Assembly (NCBI GenBank): GCA_020137815.1
Contig: CM035350.1
Coordinates: 7,265,447 to 7,329,446 of the forward strand
Source of the DNA: Hormiphora californensis
Taxonomy: Eukaryota > Ctenophora > Tentaculata > Cydippida > Pleurobrachiidae
DNA: 64,000 nucleotides
Direction: 5' to 3'
The notes beneath the pieces were generated by a model that did not search any database, had not been told where the DNA came from, and saw only the letters and a list, made by a program, of their open reading frames with translations. Shown piece by piece: positions 53,801-64,000 of the stretch. Both the position numbers and the translations under genes were made by a program. How positions within the stretch are numbered: position 1 is the stretch's first letter; every line of letters starts with the position of its first letter.

Positions 53801-54051
53801 TTTTCTTGTTCATTATCTGAAGCAATGATCTGGTTCAGATTGTACCTTTGTTCCAGCAGTATATTGATGCCATGTGTGCCACCTGTAATATTGATCAAAT
53901 GCCATGGCACCCTTTTTTTATGGGCTCCTAAATCAGTAACAGACTGCCTGGCGGCGCCAGACCTCGATTTGATTCTCAAGCGGGGTCCACAGCGCCAGAC
54001 AGGTAACAGAGTGGTACACCTAATGATCCCTATCATATTTCTAGCAGTAAT
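50871..54051. other. Gene-poor AT-rich region upstream of the GPCR
   Basis: No coding sequence with family resemblance is seen. A pogo-like MITE lies at 52065-52164, and a GT tract at 53042-53057. The GPCR promoter or 5' exons should lie in the last kilobase, but no element is convincing. Confidence 0.45.
52065..52164. mobile_element. Pogo/Tigger-like MITE, degenerate copy
   Basis: It starts TA-CAGTCGGACCCCGATTTAG and ends with the inverted form ATCGGGGCCCGACTATG. CAGTCGGACCCCGATTTA-type ends with TA targets are characteristic of pogo/Tigger elements. The better copy is at 59663-59817. Confidence 0.7.
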
Positions 54052-57000
54052 ATGGGCCACAACACGACCCTCCTGGACTACAGTCATGGGTACAACAGGT
54101 CAATAGCCTTTCTGGAGGAGGACTTTGCCAGGTTTGATGTCCACATGGCAGTCCTGACCATCATAATGACACTCTTTGGGTTGCTCTTTAACATCGTTAT
54201 ATTCTATGTGTTCTGGGGAATGAGGAAGAGTCCCAATGCCCTGATCTTTCTGAATCTGGCGGCTGTTGATGTCGTGCTGGCATGCCTCGTCATGCCCTTC
54301 TCCGTTACAATCCTAATATCCCGGGCTGTAGGGGTGGATGCCCCTCCTCACTACCTCCTGTGTGCGGGGAGCGGCATTGTATTTGAGATGAGTGTGTTGT
54401 GTACCGTGGGATTCATCTTCCTTGCCAGTGCGGACAGGTTCCTGGGAGTGTTCCACCCGGTCTTCCATAGGAAACACTTTTGCAGGGCTAACCTCCTTAA
54501 AATGGTAGGTGTGAAACGTAGAATTGCTGCGTAAAGAATCTCGGTGACCAAATATTATATTTTTTTCGTCTATATGGCATGATCATATTCATAATGAGTA
54601 CTTTTTTAACCTCTCTCTCTCAATCCTGTCTTTTCAGATAACAGGTGTTTGGGTTGTATCCCCAGTGATAATAATAATATTTGTATCCAGTTGGTTGATA
54701 GCATCCTCCTCATCTAACCACATATTCACTAACCTCGACCTCTTCACCGTGTGTATGGGGGAATACTGGCTGCGACATGACGAACACTCTCTCCTCAATA
54801 TCCCCTCCTACGTGACAGTAGTCTTCCTCTCTCTGTTAATGACTGTCATTGTGATAGTCAACCTGGCCGTCCTGAAGCAGCTCTTCAGGAGCAGGCCCAA
54901 GGCCCGGCACAGCATCGCCAATGGCCCAGCAGCGGCGGATATTAAGAAGAGGAGGCGGAACAATACTACAATGATAGCCCCACCCATTCTGATCAACTCG
55001 GAATCACCCTCAACTAGGTCAGCCAAGAAGCATAATGCCCTGAAGAGGATGTCCATGGCGGAGCAGGATGTAAAGGAGTCGGAGAGGATCTTCCACACAG
55101 ACTCTAACGGTGACGTCACGGGCATCAATATCTCAGCCATTCTTAATCTGTATGTCAAGTCGACACGATGCCAACCGAAAGTCAAGACCAGGAAACCCAG
55201 TATCGCTATGCAAATGTGAGCCTTATATTAGTTTTAGATTTAGTGCAAGTTTTTCTTTTGCAGCTTGTAAACACATTTAACAGAATTGATCGTTTTTCAA
55301 ACACTGAACTAAATTCCTCCAGACGTGATATCTTTTGCAGGTCCCGTCACAACTCGGACCCGAGTATAACAGTGGAGAGAGGGGAAGGACCCCTGACAGA
55401 GAGCACCTTGATTTCAGACAGAGGGATCACTCCCAACTCACTCCGACACAGTATTGTCGTTGAAGAAGAGGAGAGAAGAGGAGGAGGAAGATGTGTTTAC
55501 AGACGAAGATGATGAAGAGCTGGTTGAAATTGCAACAGTTAATAGTTGTGTGGGGAGTCCTAGAGCAACTGTTCCTAGGGGAGGCCGATCAAGTAAGATG
55601 TTTGTTAGTAAAGTGTTTGTTTGTAAGTGCTGCGATTCGAACTATGGCATGTCGCCTCAACGGTCCAAAGTTGTTGAGTACTCAACAACTCCAAAGAGTC
55701 TTACTCCCCGTTTGTCAGTTAACCCCGTTTGCTCCAGACGTACCCTCCTTCGCGTCGAATTCGCCTCTTTCTGTTGCTGAAAATAAAGTGGACGGGGAAA
55801 TTGTCCGGGAAATGGACCGCAATTAAGTTGGCCTTTCAATTTCCCAGTTGCAAAAACTAAAAGTGTTTCCAAAAAAGGCCTCATTCCCATGCCAGCAGTT
55901 TCCCCGGACAGTGCAGTAATTATTTTATTTTCCAGAGACGTCATATTCCTTTGTCTGGGAACTAAAAATGCACCCTAACCACTACAAACCACCCACAGGT
56001 CTGGACATGGCAGATTTCGAGAGGTCAATATCCGTATCCACCATTGACAATGCCACATGCACTGACTGCGATGATGATGATGATGATGACGATGATGACG
56101 ATGATGACTTTGATTTAGACGATGAGGAATTCCCAGGAATCTGAGACCATCTGGAAAGTTGTGAAATTTGTAGCAGCTTTGAAACGAAACTCACGGAAAC
56201 GCCAACTTTGGGTAAGCTGATAAAAACAATCAAGGAGCCACACATTGCATATATATAATTAGCTGTAATCGTATCCCAGCTCTCCTAAAATGATCCGTGA
56301 CTCCTAAAATGATCCATGACTGAACCCCTAACAATGCAGCAGGAAAATAGTAGAGCAAACTTGCAGAGTAGGAGTTTGTGCCCTGATTTTGCTGAAACTG
56401 CTACCCCCGAGATCCGAACTAATTCCTTTAACAAAAGATCCTCCAAAATGGTGCGGTGATCAGCACTATATACCAGATCCCATCTGTGTTACATCATATG
56501 TTGCAAAGAGGCAGACCAAGATTACAAGAGCATAACTAGAGCATTGAAATACATCCCTTGCTCCGAACTGAATCCCAGCTGTTTCGGGGGGCTATGTTAG
56601 AAGTTCTACTAGAACTGTCTGGCACCGCCACCCCATCTGAGAATCAAATGGGGTATGGCGCCGCCATACAGTACTAGAACAAATACTACTATGTCAGAAG
56701 AAGCATATAATAAACTGGAAATCTTGTTGATCGTTGTTTTCAATTTAGAATTCTCATATAATATCTGCATCGAAACATCAGCATGAAGCCATGACCCCAT
56801 TTCCCCTGGCCCCTACATATCTCATATCTCTCGTCCCTTCAGGAACTGGTCCGGAGCAGTAGTGACTCAGACCTGACCATGCTACGAGACACAGCCGAGC
56901 TAGATCTAGCAATACACAATGGTAACAGCACCCACGAGGTGAAATCACCCCGAACCAGGCGTGTCCTAGAGAAGAAGGCGTCCCGGAAGTTCAGTGAGGT

Positions 57001-58624
57001 CACCATGGGCTCAGGAGGCCGGGGTGGTCCAGCGGAGGAAATCAGAAAGGCGCCCTACCAGCAGTACAGCTTTGATAGACAACAAATGATGAGCCCCTAC
57101 TATGGAAGAGATTGATGAGATGGTAGGTGGTGGAGTTGGGGGTGTTACTATGGTAACCTTAGTTTCGGTACATACCGGAATGGTACTTGGTAGCTATGGC
57201 AACCTATACAATCTTTATTTACAGCATTCTGTTTTGTCTCAGGTGAATGGTGGAGAGCTGAGCCCATTGGTCCACAGAGCCAAGTATCCAGATATGGATA
57301 CTCTGGTAAAGATGATCACCAACATCAAGAAGAAGTCCCTGGATGCTAAAACCAATGTGGGAAGGTAAGGAGTTCTACCTATTTTCCAAACTCTTGTTTT
57401 AAATTTGAAATTTTAGTATGCCCGATCTAGTTAGATAAAATATCCAACTTTTTTAGGCGAGCTAGCAGGATATCAGTAATTCTCTCTCCTAATATCCGGG
57501 CACTTCGGAAGTCTGGTGAAAACCGTAAATCAAAGTCACCAAAGGTACGAATATAACCTGCATTTTCAAGCCCTAATAATATTATGTTACCATGGTAACC
57601 ATACTCTTTCCCTCTCACTTCCTAGGAACCAGAGAAGGTGGAAGAAGAGGCCGTTATGAGTTGGGGGACCCTTGCTGTGTTTGGGCGAATGAAAATGAAG
57701 TTCCGAGAACAGAGATCACGGATAGTGGAGGCACCCCAAGAGCCGACCGACTCGGAGACCCTTAGTCTCAGCTCGGATATTGTCGAGGAGATACTCACCC
57801 ACACATTTGTCCGTCCAGCCCCGCTGGTCCAACAGGATTCTTTTGAAAAACGCCAACAACTCCTCAACACCATCACGGAGGAAGAGGACTCGCCCACAAA
57901 ACCATTTCCAGTGCCGAGGTTATCAGCAGGTACTGCACCCCATCTCCAGGTACCTAGCCCCGGGGGCAGCAGTGCCGGAGACTCCTCCCGTCACGCCACA
58001 CCAGCCGACCAAACCAGGAAATCATTCACCCGGACCAGGTCATTGGAGTGTTGCAGGGACAGTGTTAGCCCGGCAGCCATGAAACAGCCCATACGACGGA
58101 GAGGGGGGGTATTCATTAACCAGGAGGAACTCGCATCACCCTCACCCTCTGGGGCTGTTGATGCGTTTAGGAGTCCGATAGGAAGTATGAGTAGTGGGTC
58201 AGGTGGTGTGACCCTGAAACAGCGAGTGAGACAGAGCAGCGTGTATAGGATGGGAATGAGGAATAGCATGAATATTACCAGTATCACCCAAATGGTGTAC
58301 AACTTCAATAAAAACTCCAGGAAAAAGAAAAAAGAAATCCGTGCCGCTAAAACTATCATCATCCTTGTGTTTTACTACATCGTGACGCTCCTTGCATTCG
58401 TTATTTCATTCTATTGGGTGACGATGCTAAAAGAATCAGAGAAGTCCAATATTCCCTATATCTTCACATTTTATGCCTACATTATATACTGTAACGCAGT
58501 GTTTAACCCAGTAATTCACTTCTGGAGGAACGCCAGGGTGAGAGGAACTGTGTTAAGGGTGTTCTGCCCACGCTCGGTCAATGAACAAATAAAGAAATGG
58601 AAACTTAGAGGCGGTTTATGGTAG
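54052..58624 (+). CDS. Rhodopsin-class GPCR with very long third intracellular loop
   Basis: Exons 54052-54504, 54638-55215, 55341-55592, 55999-56211, 56843-57122, 57243-57364, 57457-57544 and 57626-58624. N-glycosylation sites NTT and NRS lie near the start. TM1-TM4 include NLAAVDVVLACLVMPFS (TM2) and ASADRFLGVFHP at the end of TM3 (DRF instead of DRY). TM5 is followed by a loop of roughly 600 residues rich in Ser/Arg motifs (RHNSDPS, RRASRIS), an Asp run and Glu runs. TM6 and TM7 are in the last exon, with NPVIH for NPxxY. The closest layout is aminergic-type receptors, but the ligand is unknown. Three consecutive loop exons (55341-, 55999-, 56843-) each have one surplus base between two good coding frames, so the loop sequence is provisional. 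The start is the first Met before TM1. Confidence 0.75.
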
Positions 58625-59447
58625 TACAATGTGTGTATAATAGTATCTATAGAGTTTGTACGTTGTGCGTATGTATGTGTGCGTTTGTGTTTGTGTGATA
58701 TTGATTTAATTATACCGTCGGCCAATTACAATAATTAACCAACTAGGGGCTGCGAAATAAAATCAGGGTAGGATGTTTTCTCCGAGAGTGTGACGTGTGT
58801 ATTATATGCATGTTTTCCGTTATTTCTGGTCACGTACCTTTTCTTCTCACTGCAAGGATTTCCGTTTAATTGTGAACCAATTTGTTACATCTCTTCTCTC
58901 TATTCCTAATCTCATACGCCACCTGATAAGAAAGGGTGAGGGTAAATTAAGTTAATTGGCCAGGGTTAATTGGCCAGAATTGACGAGCTCTTTTCGACGT
59001 TGGAAGTGGTTGTAATTAATATATAAAGCCAGAGGGGGGTTATATTCTAATTCATGCGTGGTTGTGTAGCAAAGCCGCAACACTCCCACACGTCCCACCG
59101 GTTCAGTGAGTATAAATTGGGGCATGTATAACTATACCTGGGAAACAGCTCAGTTTTACAGCAAGATTCAGCCTGCGGTTCATGTGCAACTCAGCAAATG
59201 GTTCTGGGTACAGCACAGCAGTAAATGGTTCTGGGTACAGCAGCACAGCAGTAAATGGTTCATGTTTCTAGTTGATGGGGGTGAGATGGTGTGAGGGGGG
59301 GGGGGGGGGGGGTGAGGGGGATTATAATATTAGTAATTTAATCCCAATTATTGTCCAATCTGAGGGTTTCATAAAATGTAGAATATTATCCCAAACAACA
59401 CAATATAACTCAATATTAAGACAGTTCCACAATTATATATCCTCTCT
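58625..59447. other. Intergenic, convergent gene ends
   Basis: It lies between the GPCR stop and the SRP19 stop. No gene is seen. Two or three tandem copies of AAATGGTTCTGGGTACAGCA occur at 59198-59262, and a G homopolymer at 59297-59312. Confidence 0.5.
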
Positions 59448-60692
59448 CTATTTTCGTCCCTTTTTCTTCTTATTCTTGCCAGAACCACCCGCTTGCTGAT
59501 TATCCCCGGCATTAGAGGACCGGGACTTTAGTTTGGGTATCATGCTACCACAGTACTCCATCAGCTGTCGTTTTGTGTGAATTGACTCGTGGAGGGGATG
59601 TCCTTCTGCATCTGCTAGCTGTACTTTCACCTGGTGGTGGGGAGTACGTGTTACATGTGTTACAGTCGGACCCCGATTTAGTGGCACCCCGATTTAGGGA
59701 CAGGATTTTTCCCCCGATATAGGTAATTAACCTTATTTAACCCCGATTTAGTGGACACCCCGATTTAGTGGACAAGAGCCTTTCCCCCGAGGGTGTCCCT
59801 AAATCGGGGTCCGACTGTACTACAATCATCTCGTCTTGTTTTTAATTGGGTGCCCTTTGAAAGGACTACAGAAAAATATCAATGTCTGAATTGACGCCCC
59901 GCTGCACGGAAATCTTTAGTAAAAGGCGAAAGATTTATTCGTGATGCAGTGAGACCAGACTACCGTTTCTACTGTTTTCATGGTATACAAATTTCAGTTT
60001 AGAAACAAACCTTGTGTTTTACTAAGACCAAACTATCTGTCCCCCACTTACCCTTCCTAGTTGCCATTTCTCCCTGTCAAGTTCCCGACAGTAGTGTTTA
60101 GTAGGTTGGAGTCTATGCTCTAGCCCCAAACTCTTAACAACGTCCCCTATTTCCTGGAATGTAGGATTCTCAACCCCCTTCTCCTTCGGTATCCTCCTAC
60201 CTCTCTGGAATGGGAGGGTTAAATAGAGGGTAACTGAGAGCTCAAGTTGGTTTGTATCAACAGCCGCTTGATGTCTGTAATTTTGTGAATTCGTCTGTAC
60301 ACAAATTAGTAATGCTGTGAGCTGTCAAGCGTGCGTGTATCATATATCCGGCTTCACATATAATATCACCACTATAATAACAGAACACTCCAATTGATAC
60401 ATGTAAATTCTAACTTAGGGTGGAAATTGTGGAACTCAAAAACCGCACACACCCGGCCAGTCAAGTGTGTGCCGGCGGCGGTATTTGTACCAGGCATATA
60501 TCAGCTGCCGCCTGCCGCTGTTATTATACTAACTGCTATCTCTCCCAAATAGTACAGCGGCCGGCAGCCCATGCACAAGGGTAATGGGGACAGTGGGGGT
60601 TCAATTCAACTACGAACCTGTATGGATCGGTTGGAGTTAATGTAAGCAGGATAGATGCACTTCCAATTCTTATCTTCACTGACGATATCCAT
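59448..60692 (-). CDS. SRP19: Signal recognition particle 19 kDa protein
   Basis: Exons 60692-60618, 60204-60052 and 59630-59448, all phase 0, give 136 residues (human 144). Landmarks in order: NWKCIYPAYINSNRSIQ, RGRRIPKEKGVENPT, then KVQLADAEGHP, MIPKLKSR and a lysine-rich tail KNKKKKGRK. SRP19 binds helices 6 and 8 of SRP RNA in the nucleolus and enables SRP54 to join, so it is needed for ER targeting. The RRIP-x-x-x-GVENPT segment is the RNA-contacting core. Intron 2 holds a U5 snRNA gene and a pogo-like MITE. The gene sits just downstream of DDRGK1 on the same strand; both serve the ER, though no operon is implied. Confidence 0.95.
59663..59817. mobile_element. Pogo/Tigger-like MITE in SRP19 intron 2
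   Basis: 155 bp, CAGTCGGACCCCGATTTAG to its inverted copy CTAAATCGGGGTCCGACTG, flanked by TA on both sides (59661-59662, 59818-59819). Internal direct repeats of CCCCGATTTAGTGG. Confidence 0.85.
59845..59963 (-). ncRNA. RNU5: U5 spliceosomal snRNA, copy 2 (in SRP19 intron 2)
   Basis: The transcribed region is identical to copy 1: CGCCUUUUACUAAAG loop, Sm-like AUUUUU site and 3' hairpin. The upstream block TAGTAAAACACAAGG with GTTTC, then TTTGTATA, is in the same position as in copy 1. The upstream block ends about 27 bp inside the host intron's donor. Confidence 0.9.
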
Positions 60693-61061
60693 TGCTAGCA
60701 GAGGGATTAGGGGGATTAGGGTTAGTTGTGGGGGGGGGGGGGGGGTACAAGAATAAAGTGGGCTGGGGGGGGGGGTGCAAGAATAAAGTGGGCTGATATT
60801 CGAAAACAAAATGTTAAGCGATGACATTTTAAAAACAACAAATACAGTTATGCCACCTTTGGCTTTAGAAGCTTGTGAATGTGTATTTTACATAAAAATT
60901 CACGGCCCTCTCTATTAATTAATTTGTCTGAAATGGAACACTTCAAACTGATAAAACACTCATATTATCACTAGCTCATTAGATCCAATGATTCGTATTC
61001 TTCAACTTCTAACTTCAACATATCACTCCCAACTTGATTTACAGGACGGTGTGTACAGTAT

Positions 61062-62705
61062 TTAGGATTCAATGGGTTCGAGGTTAATCAGCCGGTTGCT
61101 TGCTGCTGCAATGTCTGATATCGATACCCTCCCGTTCTGGTTTATAAACCTAGAGGAGGAGGGAAGATTGGGAGGGAAATGGAGGAGGGAAATACTTTTA
61201 ACGGCTAGTTAGTAAATGTGTACATTGTACTTTTTATGCAATGCAACATGAAGGATCGGTATTTCTACACAGCGGACGGTTGAAGTATTATTGTAAAGAG
61301 TCGAATCTCTAATTGCGGATTCCCTCAAAGTAAACTCACTTTGCGACAGATTTTAACTCATCTTCAGAGATATAGATGAATTTTCCCCGGTCATCAATGA
61401 CCCCATTAATAGTTCCCTCCTCCTGGAGACTTTCTATCCTCTCCACTACCTCGTGGATCTTCAGGTTGAAGTGAGCACCCAAATCATCCAATTGGACCAC
61501 CTTCCGCCGCTTAATGAAATCTGTAGAGATATATAATACAGTTAGTAGAGAGGATGAGTTAATAGAGAGTTAGACAAACTCCCCCCCCCTATCAACCCCA
61601 CCTATCATCCCGATAAACTAACCGATAAACTCAAGGAGGAGGTTTTTCTGAGCGTCCTCATCGAGAGTTTCCTGTCCCTCCTCGTCAACTGCAAAGCTCT
61701 CCTTGAGCAGCAAGTATTCCTCGTGTTCTCTTCTCTCCTGTTCCTCTCTAACCTTCCTCTCCTCCTCCTTCTTCACTCGCTCCTCCTCCTCTCTCCTCGC
61801 TTCCTCTTCTTTCCTCATCTCAAGCTCCAGCTCCATCTGCTTCCTTTTTTCAGCCAGCAGGGCCATCTCCGCCTGGGAATTAGACGTTAATTAATTAATT
61901 AATTAATTAATACTTACGAAGCTGACTGATTGTTATGTTCTAACCCTCCTTTACATTTGTAAAGGGGGTCGAGCTAGGCAAACAATTGCTGTAGGCTCGT
62001 GATGAGTAGCGGAGTGAGTCACAATAACTGACCACAGGACTCCCCACCTGGTGGCTGGGCTAGGTTGGGTCGTTTTATTGTCCTTGTTTTTAATTGGGTG
62101 CCCTTTGAAAGGACTACAGAAAAATATCAATGTCTGAATTGACGCCCCGCTGCACGGAAATCTTTAGTAAAAGGCGAAAGATTTATTCGTGATGCAGTGA
62201 GACCAGACTACCGATAACTTAACAGGAGGAGGAATATAAAATGTAGCCCAGAAACTTTCCTTGTGTTTTAGTAGCACCTAAATATCCACTTCCTAACACT
62301 CAACCTCTCTCTGCTCTTTCCTCTCTGCTTTATCAGCCAACTTCTTTAACTTTTTCGTCCCGTGTTTTTTCTCCGGTTTATCATCCTCACTATCACTTCC
62401 GCCTCCACCACCACCAGCCTCCTCTGCCGCGCTATCTGAACTATCTCGTCCTGTTGACTCTGCGCCTCCTTCGTGCCCTGACCGGGGCCCCGTCAGATCT
62501 CACATGGTCCACTAGTACTCGGGGAGCTGTGTGAGGGAGAGAGGTTCACTTAGAAGTTAAGATTAGACGATGGTAAGAAAGGGTCAAGTAGGTACAAGTA
62601 AAGGAATCCTGTACCTCTTTCTTTGGGTGTTTTCTTCTGGCTGATAACAAATAGGACAAATCCCGCGACCAGGGCAATACCTGCATATATCCAAGAGGTA
62701 TCCAT
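61062..62705 (-). CDS. DDRGK1: DDRGK domain-containing protein 1 (UFMylation factor)
   Basis: Exons 62705-62615, 62477-62305, 61872-61623, 61520-61340 and 61149-61062, phases consistent, 260 residues (human 314). An N-terminal membrane segment ([17 protein letters not shown]) anchors it in the ER. It is followed by a Gly/Asp-rich linker, a charged coiled coil (about 90-150) with [16 protein letters not shown], and the winged-helix/PCI-like end with [37 protein letters not shown]1 is the adaptor of the UFL1 E3 ligase for UFM1 on ER-bound ribosomes. I chose the exon 2 acceptor CCGGTCAG/GG because it keeps phase; the pyrimidine-richer upstream CACACAG would hit a stop. Intron 2 contains a U5 gene. 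Confidence 0.95.
61921..61985. repeat. Short dispersed palindromic repeat
   Basis: TTATGTTCTAACCCTCC then CTTTACATTTGTAAAGG; the same arrangement occurs at 3461-3494. It lies in DDRGK1 intron 2 near the exon 3 acceptor. Only these two copies were noticed. Confidence 0.55.
62093..62211 (-). ncRNA. RNU5: U5 spliceosomal snRNA, copy 3 (in DDRGK1 intron 2)
   Basis: The transcribed part is identical to copies 1 and 2. The upstream flank keeps CTAAAACACAAGG and GTTTCTG but otherwise differs; near -28 it has TTTTATAT. Downstream is AATTAAAAACAAGG (3'-box-like). The divergent flank around a conserved block helps to define the promoter element. Confidence 0.9.
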
Positions 62706-63151
62706 TGCTAGAGGGGTCAATAATTAGGTTATGATTGGGATATGTGTTGGGTAGTGCCTACAATTGTGTGTCTCATTTGATCGAGAGGGGCTGGGGTTGC
62801 AAAATACTTTGCTGGCACGCGTACCAAGGGAGAGTAATACGCGCGCAACAATGCCTTGCTTTACTGGATAAATGACACCGCGCCTTACTGCACAGACACA
62901 ACAGCGGTCTCTGTGTCAACAGTAGGACCACATCGGCGGTGGGACAGGTCACATGTTGTTAATTGGGGTTTGATTATATATAAATACATGATATAGAGAT
63001 GGATCAGATGTTCAGTAATATAATCCTATAAAATAAGAAAGTATATAAACTCAGGCGAATCCATCGAACAATAAACAAGTAACGGGATAAAAACTAAGGA
63101 CGACCAACAATCAGTCAACGAAAGTAGCGGAAATTTAGATTTGTGTAATCT
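62706..63151. other. Intergenic between Nudix gene and DDRGK1
   Basis: No gene is seen. It contains the DDRGK1 upstream region, including CGCGCAACAATG and ACCGCGCC patches; no clear TATA box. Confidence 0.4.
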
Positions 63152-64000
63152 TTAGTAGTGGAAATGTGAGTGGAGAGTCTGAGAGACCTCTACATACGAG
63201 GGTAGTTCATCTGGGGTTACATGTCCGTGTCGTATTAGAAAGTCAATAGCGATGGCAGCACAGTTGGATTTAAAGTTGTTCCCAACTACCATGTCTTTTA
63301 CTTCTTCTATCCCGTGTAGCCCAAAACCTAGGTGAGAGAAATAAGTATAATTTTGTAACTTTTCTCTCACAAAAGACTGTACTCTCAAAACTGGGCCGAA
63401 GGCCCGGAGAGGAGAGGTAAAACTCTCGCAGCGTGCCATGCGTGAGGTTACAGTGATGCAGACAAGTAAGTTTAGGTTAGGAAACCATGATAATTGAGAC
63501 ATCAACTGAATTATAAAAACTGAATGGTAACAACTCCTACTCCTCAATCTCACCTGCGACTTCCCCATCCTTATTGCGGGGTACAAAGTCCTGGGGTAAC
63601 TCCACATCATACACGAACTCAACCTCCGGACTAGTTCCATACTGGTTCACTACAGTGTAACTAATGCTCCCGGCTGGTATAGCCACCCCTGACAGATACT
63701 CCAAACCCATCCCTGCTTCCTCGTCCGCCTCCTTGACCAAAGTGTCCCAAACACCGTAACCACTAGAAATCCCACCCGCAACTACATTGTCATGACAACC
63801 AGGGTATTTGGCTTTTGTCGGGGACCTCTTTCCTAACCACATTTTAATACTACCATCCGACATCCTCACATAACCGTTGAGGTGCACCCCATATGATTTG
63901 CATCCCAGTATAGGCACAGCAGCCCGCTCAACATCAAACAGTACATCGGATTTAAAACCACCCCTGAAAACAGCATAAGTCTCATCTCGCCATCCCTTTA
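63152..64000 (-). CDS. Nudix hydrolase with DUF4743-type N-domain (3' part)
   Basis: Two exons are seen: 64000-63554 (open at the window edge) and 63327-63152. The sequence GWRDETYAVFRGG, FDVERAAVPILGCKSYGVHLNG, MWLGKRSPTKAKYPGCHDN matches the Nudix proteins related to plant NUDT20/24 and yeast YJR142W, which carry a DUF4743 region. The Nudix box reads GGISSGYGVWDTLVKEADEE then AG. The metal-binding KEADEE core is intact, but the first glutamate of the Gx5E pattern is Gly, as in that subfamily. Substrates proposed for relatives are damaged thiamine diphosphates. The C-terminus ends FKSNCAAIAIDFLIRHGHVT. The N-terminus lies outside the window. Confidence 0.88.

Noticed and set aside
62478-62526. 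A frameshift in DDRGK1 exon 2
   Set aside because: It appeared only with the upstream acceptor. The acceptor at 62478 (CCGGTCAG) restores phase with exon 1, so no shift is needed.

Overview
This is nuclear DNA of an animal. The genes have GT-AG introns and metazoan families occur (CoREST, antizyme, a rhodopsin-type GPCR, DDRGK1, SRP19). Introns are short, genes are dense, (AG)n/(CT)n tracts are common, and a BCCT-type betaine transporter is present. My best guess is an early-branching invertebrate such as a sponge. This is inference; no taxonomic marker is decisive.

Layout, plus strand first. The last exon of an SH2 protein (190-375). A 2.8-kb palindromic foldback element (498-3312). BCAS2 (3792-5239). 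Ornithine decarboxylase antizyme with a probable +1 frameshift site (5545-7902). An intronless CoREST-like ELM2/SANT protein (8529-10082). A YedJ-like HD phosphohydrolase (10323-12741). A single-exon SNX19/SNX13-like sorting nexin (12942-15056). Then two minus-strand genes: a 16-exon BCCT transporter (25054-17028) and a 13-exon glutaminase-family gene with most catalytic residues replaced (34890-28043). A leucine-rich-repeat gene (35808-39509, plus) is followed by about 14.5 kb with no recognised gene but many palindromic elements. Next come a GPCR with a very long third intracellular loop (54052-58624, plus), SRP19 (60692-59448, minus), DDRGK1 (62705-61062, minus) and the 3' part of a Nudix hydrolase gene (64000-63152, minus).

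Three sequence-identical U5 snRNA genes (21582-21465, 59963-59845, 62211-62093, all minus) lie inside introns of the BCCT, SRP19 and DDRGK1 genes, on the same strand as the host. Each has a conserved upstream block and a 3'-box-like tail.

The most unusual pattern is that minisatellites repeatedly sit exactly on splice sites. In BCAS2, antizyme, the glutaminase gene and the transporter, tandem arrays (units of 20 to about 70 bp, 2 to about 75 copies) start at a 5' splice site and often copy the exon end plus the GT donor in every unit. Two further arrays multiply the branchpoint/polypyrimidine region at 3' splice sites. The second pattern is a family of modular long-palindrome elements (about 0.9-2.8 kb). 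Several share a conserved internal motif, and some lie in introns where transcription would make long hairpin RNA.
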